NCBI GenBank assembly: GCA_004376375.1
Contig: SOJX01000063.1
Location: 1-47,067 of the forward strand
Reading direction: 5' to 3'
Source: Planctomycetota bacterium
GTDB taxonomy: Bacteria > Planctomycetota > E44-bin39
DNA length: 47,067 nt
Positions 7,303 to 15,345 of the stretch are shown one piece after another. A program made the position numbers and the translations under genes. Position 1 is the first letter of the stretch; the number at the start of each line of letters is the position of its first letter. The notes below the pieces were generated by a model that had not been told where the DNA came from, made no database searches, and saw nothing but the letters and a program-made list of their open reading frames with translations.

Positions 7303-7337
7303 GGACTCCGGATTCAGGACGCAGGACTCAGGACTCG
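7303..7337. repeat. Heptamer tract (ggactca)
   Basis: Units ggactcc, ggattca, ggacgca, ggactca, ggactcg. It overlaps the last codons and stop of the minus-strand polyferredoxin gene ending at 7328. Confidence 0.88.
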
Positions 7338-8764
7338 TTGATATTTGTCCGGAATTCCGACTCCGCTAATGTTTTTCCCGCGAACTCGATCCGCAGACAT
7401 TTGTCCTGCGGGCAGTTCTCCACGCACCTCATGCAGTATACGCAGTCGAACGAAGAAACGTCTTCCTTTTCCATTTCCTCGGCGACCGTGTGGATGTCCA
7501 TGGGGCAGACTTCGTTGCAGGCCGCGCACTTATTGCATTTCTGAGCGTCTTTCTTCAGCGAGATCAAACCGCCCCGGTTGAATATCCCGTTTATCATTCC
7601 CATCGGACACAAACGGCACCAGAGCCTCCGCCCGACGGCGAAGCTCGCCAGATACAGAACGAGCAGGGTAAAGCAGGCGATTTTGAAGAAACCGTACAGC
7701 CAGTCCCATGTCGGAAGGCCCGGGTAAGCGCCGAGCCCCTGTGACGCGACCGGGCAGACCTGCTGGCCGGGGCAGATTTTACAGAACGGGTAAACGGGGA
7801 TTTTGCATCCCATGAATTTTCCCTGCTCGTCGATGTGCGGATACAGCTTCGCAAGCAGCAGGCCGAACGAACCGAGCGACAGGCCGGTAAAAAGATAAGC
7901 CAGATTTATCGGGCGCGCGGTCTTCAGGTGCGGCAGGCCGAACCACCGCCGGATTGTATCGAATATGTCGCCGAGCGTGCTAAGCGGGCATATCCACCCG
8001 CACCACCACCGTGCGCTGATAAAGCAGAGCACGGCAATGAAAAGTACCGCGGCCAGCGAGATTGCCATGGCCGACGTTTCACCCATGTCTGCCTGCGCGA
8101 CCTTCGTGGTGTTCACCTGAAAGAGTCTCTGGAGAAGCTCCATGGGACAACCCTGGACGTAACCCCCGTCCGCGCTGAACCTGCACGGCGCCGCGGGAAC
8201 GTGTGTAACTTTGTTGTCGCCTTTGAGGACGGGTACGGTTTCGGCGATAAGCATGATGTCGGTTGAAGTCGTGCTCCTGCGGGCCAGCGCGTCCTTGTAG
8301 TCGATATAGTTCTGGCGGAAGGCGAAGCCCCCGTAAATCAGCAGGAGCAGCATGGTTATTCTTGTCACCTTCCGGAACCTGCCCAGGCTGAGAAAATACT
8401 GGCAGATAATCAGAAAGCCGGTGGTTGCCGCAATCAGGTACGCGGGCTTCACGAGGAACCACGCGAACCCGGCGCCCTCCGGCACCCGGGAATACTGCCT
8501 GAAAACGTCGACAACGGCCAGCACAATCATGGCAGCGGGCAGAATCAGGAAGACTTTGTAATACCATCTGCGCGGCATGTAGATGGTTGGAACGGCCAGC
8601 ACCACAAAGGCAACAAAAACGGGGCTGTCGAGGCGGGTGAGCCATAGTGCGGCGTCACTGCTCCGGGCGGCAAGCTGGTAACATATCCAGAATAAGGGCG
8701 TGAAAATAATTGCCCGGTTTAAAGGGCTGAAAGCGCGGCCTGATTTCCTGCTGCCGATTGCCAT
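7328..8764 (-). CDS. Second membrane polyferredoxin (NapH/CcoG-like, 4Fe-4S)
   Basis: At least 478 aa. Several membrane helices alternate with cysteine clusters: CGWICP at 255-260, a Cys320/328/331/337 group around CKICPGQQVCP, CRLCP at 383-387, and two ferredoxin motifs at Cys410/413/416/420 and Cys441/444/447/451. It is longer than the 172-1227 protein by a periplasmic loop (about 150-230) and the extra cysteine group. ATG 8764 has no Shine-Dalgarno. The frame is open upstream to about 8880 and encodes a plausible extra helix (SSPFYVLGLLLV), but holds no ATG, GTG or TTG. An ATT at 8836 with AAAGGA at 8851-8846 is one candidate. It is the last gene of an operon with the 8859 and 9509 genes. 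Electron transfer across or at the inner membrane is the likely role; partners are unknown. Confidence 0.85.
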   Translation of the reverse strand: MAIGSRKSGRAFSPLNRAIIFTPLFWICYQLAARSSDAALWLTRLDSPVFVAFVVLAVPTIYMPRRWYYKVFLILPAAMIVLAVVDVFRQYSRVPEGAGFAWFLVKPAYLIAATTGFLIICQYFLSLGRFRKVTRITMLLLLIYGGFAFRQNYIDYKDALARRSTTSTDIMLIAETVPVLKGDNKVTHVPAAPCRFSADGGYVQGCPMELLQRLFQVNTTKVAQADMGETSAMAISLAAVLFIAVLCFISARWWCGWICPLSTLGDIFDTIRRWFGLPHLKTARPINLAYLFTGLSLGSFGLLLAKLYPHIDEQGKFMGCKIPVYPFCKICPGQQVCPVASQGLGAYPGLPTWDWLYGFFKIACFTLLVLYLASFAVGRRLWCRLCPMGMINGIFNRGGLISLKKDAQKCNKCAACNEVCPMDIHTVAEEMEKEDVSSFDCVYCMRCVENCPQDKCLRIEFAGKTLAESEFRTNINES

Positions 8765-8858
8765 GACCAGTAGCAGGCCAAGAACGTAAAAGGGCGAGCT
8801 GAACGGCCTTAAGATGTAGGCCAGCGTGGCTTCAATCGCAGCGTATCCTTTCGAAGTA

Positions 8859-9518
8859 TCAAACCTGCCGATTGGCAGCGGCAGGCGGCTTGTTCATGAA
8901 AATTTTTCGTATTATCAGAAGCCCGAAAACCAGGGCCATAGGCAGCAGGTACCAGAGATAGTATATGTCGGCGCTGTCATCGACGACGATTTCGAGCGTG
9001 GCAACCTGCGAATTGAGACCGCGGTCAGCCGGGCATTGTTCCCAGTTAAACGTCCGGTACCGGTCCCTGTTGCCGGCATCGAGGAGGATCTGCTCGACCT
9101 GGGAGTTATCTGCGGATATGTCATTTCCCCACACGAGGGTTGGCGGACCGGTTTCGAGCGATTTCTCTTTGATCTCGAAAGAGAACTTTACGGAGTTTAT
9201 CGCTTCATCTTCGAATTCTCTGTAGATGGAGGACTCGTCGATTACGAGCGCGAGCTGCCGGTCTTCCGCGTCGAACACGGTAATGTTCTTTATGGATTCA
9301 ATCTCGAAGTCGGGAGAGTTGAACGTACCTACGACAGTCAGCGTTCCTTCGGAATGAATGAACTTTACCGTGCTCCCGGAAGGGGCGTTGCTGAAGAAAT
9401 CGTCCGGTACGTTGATGATGATAAGTATCACGCGTTCGGATGCATAGGTCTTCGCGCAGAGGATGCACGTTAAGACACTTATGTAGATCAGGCGTTTGAG
9501 CAGCGTTTTTAGTACCAT
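8859..9518 (-). CDS. Signal-peptide protein with C-terminal membrane anchor, unknown function
   Basis: A 219-aa protein with a signal peptide (residues 1-26, ending near TYASE), an extracytoplasmic beta-rich region of about 155 residues, and one C-terminal helix (about 181-201, IYYLWYLLPMALVFGLLIIR) followed by a basic/proline tail. I do not recognise the domain. Its ATG lies inside the end of the upstream CBM9-like gene (10-bp overlap), so the two are translationally coupled. The polyferredoxin gene follows within about 100 bp or less, depending on its start. The position suggests a structural or docking subunit linking the secreted protein to the polyferredoxin. Confidence 0.7.
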   Translation of the reverse strand: MVLKTLLKRLIYISVLTCILCAKTYASERVILIIINVPDDFFSNAPSGSTVKFIHSEGTLTVVGTFNSPDFEIESIKNITVFDAEDRQLALVIDESSIYREFEDEAINSVKFSFEIKEKSLETGPPTLVWGNDISADNSQVEQILLDAGNRDRYRTFNWEQCPADRGLNSQVATLEIVVDDSADIYYLWYLLPMALVFGLLIIRKIFMNKPPAAANRQV

Positions 9519-10525
9519 TCTTTGAAGATAATGCGGGCGAACGCTACCGGATTCTTGACCGAAGAGGGGTTGCCTCTCCAGTAGGTCGTAGTGCTGCCGG
9601 CTTCACGGGTGATATTTATCCAGAATGTCTTCGGGGACTTGTCGTCCTTTTTCTTTTTTTTATCTTTATCGTCTTCAACTTTTTTTGCCAGGCATTCCAG
9701 GGGGATTTTGATTTCCATTTTCGTGCCCCCCTTTTCTATCTTGGATTCGATGCCTTCCGAGCCGGAGGAGCAGGTCACTTTCTTGTCCTTGAAGTCGACG
9801 GTGATGGTTTCCGGGGTTTTGCTCTGGTCTTTGGCGAAGTATATTTTCACAGAATCGCTGCACTCCTTGCCTTTCTTCAGTTTCTTCTGAAGGTCGACAA
9901 AGCAGTAGAGGTTTTCCTTGTCATAAAAGAGGCGCACCCTGGTCTGCTGGGCGGCGGTGAAGTTCTGCATGTACTTTCCGGACTTCTTGTACTCGTGAAA
10001 GGACGTGAAAAGAAGTCCTTTTTTCCATTCGGAGGATTTCATCTTGCCGTCGATCTTGAGCGACTTGGACGCCTTGGGAACCTCCATATTGGCCATGGCG
10101 GCGTTAATATCCACCGACTTGAATACCTGGTTCTTGTTCCTGCCGTAAAGGAGCAGTGATATCTTGTATTTTCCTTTTTTTGTCTTTTTCTTGCGCGTCA
10201 GCTCAACTTCAAAGGACTGCTTCTGACCGCCTCTGTTGACCGTTCTCAGTTGGGGATGTCTTCGCCAACTTGGATCGGGTGTCACCTTTGCCGTGAAATC
10301 CTTTGTTACCACGTCGAGGTTTATCGTCTGAATGTCACGGTCCATCGTATTGAGAAGGTAGACCTTAAAAGTGCCTGTCTCCTGTATGCGGAGCTGCCCG
10401 TCACGGACGTCGACCTTGACGACCAGGTTGTCTTTTGCCTGGACGAAAACGTCGTTGCAGAGGTGCGCCTCCGCCCCCAGAGTGAAAAGCATCGTTACGG
10501 CGAAAACTATTGGTAATCTTTTCAT
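9509..10525 (-). CDS. Secreted CBM9-like (DOMON-type) protein
   Basis: A 338-aa protein with a signal peptide (cleavage near GAEA-HL). A beta-rich N-terminal half is followed by a C-terminal half (about 150-338) with the family-9 carbohydrate-binding-like pattern: KIDGKMKSSEWKKG, then TRVRLFYDKENLYCFVDLQ, then an 'MEIKIPLECL' strand and a final 'FARIIF' strand. In this superfamily some members bind sugars and others bind haem in electron-transfer complexes. The downstream polyferredoxin makes the redox option worth considering. A Lys/Asp-rich insertion (DDKDKKKKKDDK) lies near residue 295. First gene of a three-gene operon with its own sigma70 promoter at 10676-10705. Ends 10 bp inside the next gene. 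Confidence 0.72.
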   Translation of the reverse strand: MKRLPIVFAVTMLFTLGAEAHLCNDVFVQAKDNLVVKVDVRDGQLRIQETGTFKVYLLNTMDRDIQTINLDVVTKDFTAKVTPDPSWRRHPQLRTVNRGGQKQSFEVELTRKKKTKKGKYKISLLLYGRNKNQVFKSVDINAAMANMEVPKASKSLKIDGKMKSSEWKKGLLFTSFHEYKKSGKYMQNFTAAQQTRVRLFYDKENLYCFVDLQKKLKKGKECSDSVKIYFAKDQSKTPETITVDFKDKKVTCSSGSEGIESKIEKGGTKMEIKIPLECLAKKVEDDKDKKKKKDDKSPKTFWINITREAGSTTTYWRGNPSSVKNPVAFARIIFKEWY

Positions 10526-10675
10526 GGACCAACCTCGAACGCCGCCTTGGTGTTTGTTTTACCTGCAAAAACCATATTAAAGATACGGTAAAATACCCGT
10601 TATTCCCCAGGGGCCGGGCGATATTGCGCCCTGTATGGATTTGCAGATTCAAGCGCCTTCTGCTCAGTGGAGCAT

Positions 10676-10705
10676 ATTATACAGCTATATACGGGTTCAA
10701 GTCAA
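10676..10705 (-). promoter_or_regulatory. Sigma70-type promoter of the CBM9/polyferredoxin operon
   Basis: On the minus strand: TTGACT (10705-10700), an 18-bp spacer, TATAAT (10681-10676). The predicted start site is near 10669, giving a leader of about 144 nt. The 260-bp gap to the kinase gene holds nothing else I can identify. Confidence 0.6.
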
Positions 10706-10786
10706 GAATTGTGAGGCAATTTTTTGCCGGATGGCATTGCTGCAAGTCGCGTCGTGCACGCGTACCGGTGCCCGCACTCGTACTCG

Positions 10787-12451
10787 TCAATCCATAATCT
10801 TGCGGTATGCCAGTAAATCGTCATGCATCTTCAGGAACACTTCGTGCTTGGCGTCGTGGTATTTCGCGACCGCCCCGCCGTCCGGCTCTATGATTTCGCC
10901 CGGTCCGTTCATCGCCGCCATAGCCTCCATCACCGAGGCGAAGGCTCCCGATGCTACGGCGCCGAGTATCGCCGAGCCCAGGAGGACGGCCTCCTGCTCC
11001 CGCGGGAGGATTATGCGGCAGCCGGTAACGTCCGCGTGCTCGCGGAGGAAGACAGGGTTTTTCGTCCCGCCGCCGCAGGCAAAAATTGTATCGATCTGAT
11101 ATCCGTGCTCGTTCATCGTGGATATGATATGCCGCGTACCATGCGCGATTGCCTGGACTGTCGCCAGGTAAAGGACAGCCAGTTCGTCGACAGTGTCTGA
11201 GAGCCTGAGCCCCGAGATTATTCCGCGCAGCTTCGGGTTCGCACGCGGGGAGCGGTTGCCGTGGAAATACGGCAGAACGTGAAGGTCGCGGGTAAGACGC
11301 GCGGGGAAATCCCGGTTTTCTGCAAGAAGGTCGATTTGCTCATTAAGCAGTTCGTAAACCGTACAACCTGCTTTTTCAGCTTCCTGTACTATTTCCGATG
11401 CGCGGGAATGTGAAAAGATTATATGGTCAACGAGCGAACCCGTCGCGGACTGACCGCCCTCGGTAAGCCACATTTCCGGCACCATTGCCGAGAAGTACGG
11501 GCCCCATATTCCGGGCACGAACTTCGGCTCGCGGGAGACAGCCATATGGCAGCTTGACGTGCCTCCGATGAGCGCGAGGCGATGCTCCATATCCTCAAGT
11601 GAAGGCGGCTTGTCCTTGAGGCGCGCACCCAGCATTCCGATTCCTCCGGCGTGCGCGTCGATAATTGAAACGCCGACCGGTGTGCCTTCGGCAAGACCCA
11701 TTTCCTTTGCAGCCTGCGCGGTAAGTCCTTTGCCGACCGGCTCGCCCATAGGCCGCACCGTCCGCCCGATGCGTTTGTACTTGTCCTCGACGAAATCACC
11801 GAGGCCGATTTCTTTAAAGTAGGAATCGTCCCACCGTCCCGCGCTGCCGGATACCGCGGCTTTCTCATGGCCGAGGTAGGTCCACTTGCAGACGGTGGAG
11901 CAGAGGGAGCGCACGTCTTCACCGGTCGCGCGGTACGTCAGGAAGTCCGGCAGGTCGAAGAACCGCGCGGTGCGTTTCCACGTGTCCGGCATGTTTTCTT
12001 TCAGCCACAACAGCTTCGGCGTTTCCATTTCCGGCGAAATAGTTCCGCCGACATATTTCAGTACTTCGTGTCCAAACACGTTAATGCGCTCGGCCTGCTC
12101 GATTGCGCGATGGTCCATCCATACTATCACGTTCTGCCTGTTCTCACCTGTGGGGCTGACCGTTACGGGCCGGTCATCAGAATCGAGTGCGACAAGCGAG
12201 CAGGTCGCGTCGAAACCGATTCCGTGTACCTGGACCGGCTCGATTCCCGCGTCCGCCATGGCTTCGCGGACCGCCCTGGAGCAGGCTTGCCAGATATTGT
12301 CTGAAGACTGTTCGACGAAGTCGGCTTCCGGACGCCATATCACGATTTCGCGCGAAGCCGCGGCGAGTATCCGCCCGGTCCCGTCGAAGATACCTGCGCG
12401 CGCGCTGGCGGTCCCGACGTCGATGCCGATGTAATAATAATTATCGCTCAT
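10787..12451 (-). CDS. FGGY-family pentulose kinase (D-ribulokinase-like)
   Basis: A 554-aa cytoplasmic sugar kinase that phosphorylates a ketopentose with ATP. The actin-fold phosphate-1 motif [12 protein letters not shown] is at 9-20. [12 protein letters not shown] and [10 protein letters not shown] follow. The catalytic-aspartate motif is in [10 protein letters not shown], and the adenosine motif [11 protein letters not shown] is near residue 446. Length and these signatures fit the FGGY pentulose kinase subfamily (human FGGY/yeast ribulokinase type) better than xylulose or glycerol kinases. The start is ATG 12451 with AGAGGA about 8 bases upstream. It lies downstream of a fucose/arabinose-isomerase-like gene on the same strand. 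The isomerase would make a ketose and this enzyme its phosphate. The exact sugar is not determined. Confidence 0.9.
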   Translation of the reverse strand: MSDNYYYIGIDVGTASARAGIFDGTGRILAAASREIVIWRPEADFVEQSSDNIWQACSRAVREAMADAGIEPVQVHGIGFDATCSLVALDSDDRPVTVSPTGENRQNVIVWMDHRAIEQAERINVFGHEVLKYVGGTISPEMETPKLLWLKENMPDTWKRTARFFDLPDFLTYRATGEDVRSLCSTVCKWTYLGHEKAAVSGSAGRWDDSYFKEIGLGDFVEDKYKRIGRTVRPMGEPVGKGLTAQAAKEMGLAEGTPVGVSIIDAHAGGIGMLGARLKDKPPSLEDMEHRLALIGGTSSCHMAVSREPKFVPGIWGPYFSAMVPEMWLTEGGQSATGSLVDHIIFSHSRASEIVQEAEKAGCTVYELLNEQIDLLAENRDFPARLTRDLHVLPYFHGNRSPRANPKLRGIISGLRLSDTVDELAVLYLATVQAIAHGTRHIISTMNEHGYQIDTIFACGGGTKNPVFLREHADVTGCRIILPREQEAVLLGSAILGAVASGAFASVMEAMAAMNGPGEIIEPDGGAVAKYHDAKHEVFLKMHDDLLAYRKIMD

Positions 12452-12476
12452 TGCGTGAGTCCTCTATTGTGTAATC

Positions 12477-12580
12477 TGTTAGCGGCGCCGCGTGGCCGGT
12501 GTGGTCTGCGGCGCGTTGAAAATGTAGGGGCAAGGCATGCCTTGCCCCTACAACTCGCCGCGCAAGCGCGGCCGCTAACA
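12477..12580. mobile_element. MITE-like element with terminal inverted repeats and central palindrome
   Basis: A 104-bp noncoding segment bounded by perfect 10-bp inverted termini, tgttagcggc (12477-12486) and gccgctaaca (12571-12580). At its centre is a perfect 30-bp palindrome (12523-12552). Both arms contain 'tagcggc...cggcg.gtt' blocks; a similar block forms a hairpin at 45070-45092. No target-site duplication is obvious and there is no transposase. It lies between the isomerase and kinase genes, where the transcript would fold into a long hairpin and may affect expression of the kinase. Confidence 0.6.
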
Positions 12581-12584
12581 CTTG

Positions 12585-14111
12585 TCATGACTCCAAATCG
12601 CGACCGAGGAAGCGTACCTTTATGCCAAGCGCCTGGCACAGAGCCGCCATCTCTTCAAAAACATCACCGTACGCTACCGCTATATGGTTGCTCATGTAAT
12701 GGGCCATCAGCGTATCGCGGGTGATGCCCAGGTGCGCGGCCATGAAGGGCCATTCCCGCGTCGTGCCGTTCCACCATTCGTCGCGCTTCTTGTCCGGGAG
12801 CTTTACCACTTCTCCCTTGCCGATGTCCATCCACAACTCGTTGCCGGCAAGGTATGCCCGCGACCACGTGATTTCGCCGGGCAGGCTTTCGCCGGTGAAC
12901 GTACCGCCGGGCACGGGGAAGTAGCTTGCGGGCTGCCGGTAGGAGTGGACGCCTTTCAGGGAATCGGGGTCGTGGTTGAACGCATAAGCTCCCGAGGAAC
13001 CCGAGTTCAACAGAACCCAGAGAAAGCGGCCATCGTGCTCGCCGCCCCAGCGCACGTCGTGGAACATCACGGCCTGGTGCAACCCTTTTTCCTTTAGCAC
13101 CCGTTTCATGAGCTCCATCGCAACAAGGTTTCCCTGGTCGGCCTCGGTCGAATCGACGATTGTGTCCCCGTTCGATTCCGGCCTGCATGCGGAGTTGAAA
13201 AGACCTTCAGCGAAATCGGACGGCGGGCGGAGCGGCAGCAGGCCGAGCTGGTACTGCCAGCCGATGCAATCGGCTTTGAATTCGCCGGCCATGTCGAGGA
13301 CTGTGAGGTAATCGCGCAGTTGCTCGCGCGTGGCGGTCCCGTCAAAGTCTTCCACGCCTTTGACACCGTAGTGAAAGGTTACGCCCTTCTCTTTTACAAA
13401 CGCAAGAGCCTCATCGATGCGCTTGTCCGCAATACTTTTTCCGCGGTCGATAATCCACGCCTGGTCGACCTTATGCTCTGTGAAACCGATGGGATTCAAA
13501 ACACGCGGACCGAAGTAGCCGTTAATCATTCCCATGGAGGTATCGCCGAGCATGAGTGCAAGGATACGGCGGCTGCGGATTCCATCCGCGACCTTTTCGG
13601 CAATCCGCGATGCTTCGGGAGAGACGGGCGCGTCGAACGAAATCTCGTCTTCCGGGTATTCGATGCGACCGGTAGAGCACCACTCTTCGAGATGCACCAT
13701 GAAAGCTTCGTCGGTCGTCCAGTCGTCCGCGTCCGTCCACGCGCGCGAGAATTTGCGGCCAAGGCTCGCCCGGCACGCGCCCGTATTGAGGAGCCCGACA
13801 AGGCCGGGCCACGTGCCCGAGAAATTGCTTGCCAGCAGCAACGGGTTGTTTTTGCCGACTACGCCGTCGGTCGTATGAGGCCCGTAGACCCAATGCACGT
13901 ACATCCCTATCATGGGGTCGTCAATGTGCGAGAGCTTTTCGATTGCCTCGTGCGGCCGGGTAATGAATCCTTCGACGCGGTAGGGTTTCCTGCCGAGTTT
14001 TTCGAGCGCCCGTTCGAGTTGTTCGGTAGCAGCCGTAACCTGGGGCGCGGCGAGTTTGTTCGGCAGGTCGCGGTAATCTCCTGGCCAGAAAATTGCAGTT
14101 TTTGTACTCAT
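12585..14111 (-). CDS. L-fucose/L-arabinose isomerase-like sugar isomerase
   Basis: A 508-aa cytoplasmic protein resembling the fucose/arabinose isomerase superfamily: an N-terminal alpha/beta sugar-binding region, then SMGMINGYFGPRVLNPIGF and the DCIGWQYQLGLLPLRPPSD segment, and a C-terminal region with VPGGTFTGE and FPFMAAHLGI-type blocks. The family interconverts aldoses and ketoses with a divalent metal. ATG 14111 is chosen for AGGAGA eight bases upstream. The open frame continues to 14324, but that extension overlaps a divergent gene and looks noncoding. It is followed on the same strand by the FGGY kinase, giving an isomerase-kinase pair. I cannot assign catalytic residues or substrate with confidence. 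Confidence 0.75.
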   Translation of the reverse strand: MSTKTAIFWPGDYRDLPNKLAAPQVTAATEQLERALEKLGRKPYRVEGFITRPHEAIEKLSHIDDPMIGMYVHWVYGPHTTDGVVGKNNPLLLASNFSGTWPGLVGLLNTGACRASLGRKFSRAWTDADDWTTDEAFMVHLEEWCSTGRIEYPEDEISFDAPVSPEASRIAEKVADGIRSRRILALMLGDTSMGMINGYFGPRVLNPIGFTEHKVDQAWIIDRGKSIADKRIDEALAFVKEKGVTFHYGVKGVEDFDGTATREQLRDYLTVLDMAGEFKADCIGWQYQLGLLPLRPPSDFAEGLFNSACRPESNGDTIVDSTEADQGNLVAMELMKRVLKEKGLHQAVMFHDVRWGGEHDGRFLWVLLNSGSSGAYAFNHDPDSLKGVHSYRQPASYFPVPGGTFTGESLPGEITWSRAYLAGNELWMDIGKGEVVKLPDKKRDEWWNGTTREWPFMAAHLGITRDTLMAHYMSNHIAVAYGDVFEEMAALCQALGIKVRFLGRDLES

Positions 14112-14310
14112 TATCACAGTCTCCTGAATAAGCGACGAAACTGCGGGCAAAATACTAACATTCATAACCGGAATCAAGCCAAAAAGTTCTCGACAGGATG
14201 CACCCGGGGAGAAGTATTGGCGACGGACATGCTTGCGGTAACCTGCTCCTTGTGGTAAAATCCCGGATAATCGGTCCTCAACTGCCGGCAAGGTATTTTC
14301 GGGATTAGCG

Positions 14311-15057
14311 ATGATTGCTGTCAAAGGCTCCTACCACGAGTTTCACTTTTTTTTCATCATTATTTTCGCTTCATTGCCCGTTAGTGCCGCATGCGCCGCC
14401 TGGCTTCTTGGCCGTTATTACAAAATCTCTTTCATGCGCCGTATTATTGCCGTCCTTTCGGGCTGGGTTTTTGCACTCTGTCTCACCCTTCCCGGGCTGC
14501 CCACCTATAAGTGGGGTAATATAACGATTTACCGTCCGGCATTAATACCCGTATATGCCATTATCGGCTCAACGGTAGTCCTCTGGCTGCTCACGCAAGG
14601 TTCGGAGCCCGCGAAATTCGGCAGGCTGTTCGGCGCCAGCGCGCTGGCCATACTGGTTTATTCCGTTGCCGCTTTTCCCGTGTTTGCGCTTACCATATTT
14701 ATAAATGAAAGAAGCTTTGTGTCGGCGCCGACGGCGTCTCTCAAACATGTGCGTAAGTGCGCCTCCACTCTCAGGGATTTATACTCGGCCCAGGAGCTTT
14801 ACAGGAACCAGCATAAGAAATACGGGAGCCTTGAAGACCTCGAAGCGGGCCGTTTTTTTGAAACATCGAGGCTGGATGCGGGTATAACAAAATATATTAT
14901 TACTATGACGACTTCGGACGAAAAGCACTGGGAATGTATCGCTGTTCCGACGGGCGAAATCCCCGGCGCGTGGAGCCTCCGCGTCGACGAGACCGGTGAA
15001 GTGCGCTACCGGGAGGACGGCCGCCCGCCGACCCCGAAAGACCCGGTTTTTCGGTGA
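14311..15057 (+). CDS. Membrane protein with pseudopilin-like C-terminal domain
   Basis: A 248-aa protein. Four hydrophobic segments fill the first 130 residues. The C-terminal part (about 150-248) has the pattern of a type IV pilin/pseudopilin headgroup: 'LRDLYSAQELYRNQHKKYGS' followed by a GSLEDL-like turn and a final beta hairpin (WSLRVDETGEVRY). The same headgroup pattern occurs inside the giant protein at 20520 (TLSSTQEQYRARYGRYATL ... FRIDQSGVISY), so the two share a module. The prepilin cleavage motif is absent. The start is ATG 14311 without a good Shine-Dalgarno; the gene diverges from the isomerase gene. Function unknown. Confidence 0.65.
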   Translation: MIAVKGSYHEFHFFFIIIFASLPVSAACAAWLLGRYYKISFMRRIIAVLSGWVFALCLTLPGLPTYKWGNITIYRPALIPVYAIIGSTVVLWLLTQGSEPAKFGRLFGASALAILVYSVAAFPVFALTIFINERSFVSAPTASLKHVRKCASTLRDLYSAQELYRNQHKKYGSLEDLEAGRFFETSRLDAGITKYIITMTTSDEKHWECIAVPTGEIPGAWSLRVDETGEVRYREDGRPPTPKDPVFR

Positions 15058-15241
15058 ATTCAAAATCGCGGGAGTTCCGTCTAATGCCTTCGTGACGGTA
15101 GGGATTATTCCGATTGAATTCAGGCTCTTGGATGCTATAATTCCAATATACAACTGACGCAGCCGCGCGAGATAGTGAAAAAATGCAATACTAACGATGG
15201 CATTCTATAACTTCTTGCCCACCAATGAGTTTCGAAAGAAA

Positions 15242-15258
15242 ATAGGCGACTGTCCCCT
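15242..15258. repeat. Left half of an inverted repeat flanking the HEAT lipoprotein gene
   Basis: ataggcgactgtcccct. Its reverse complement matches 16640-16656 at 13 of 17 positions. The pair brackets the lipoprotein gene at 15346-16626. Confidence 0.4.
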
Positions 15259-15263
15259 GTTTT

Positions 15264-15306
15264 CCTCTATTTTCCAAAGAAGATTCGCAAAATAGAGGAT
15301 TTTTTT
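15264..15306 (+). terminator. Hairpin with T-run upstream of the HEAT lipoprotein gene
   Basis: Perfect 10-bp arms cctctatttt (15264-15273) and aaaatagagg (15289-15298) are followed by a run of seven T (15300-15306). The stem is AT-rich. It could terminate transcription from 14311 or act as an attenuator for the gene starting at 15346. Confidence 0.5.
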
Positions 15307-15345
15307 CGTAGAACATTATAGGGAAAAACGGAGGGAGGAATTTAT

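Noticed and set aside
12523..12552. Rho-independent terminator after the isomerase gene
   Set aside because: The 30-bp palindrome has no loop and no T-run on either side, and it sits inside an element with terminal inverted repeats.
14112..14324. N-terminal extension of the sugar isomerase
   Set aside because: It overlaps the divergent 14311 gene and has no ribosome-binding site; ATG 14111 has AGGAGA upstream.
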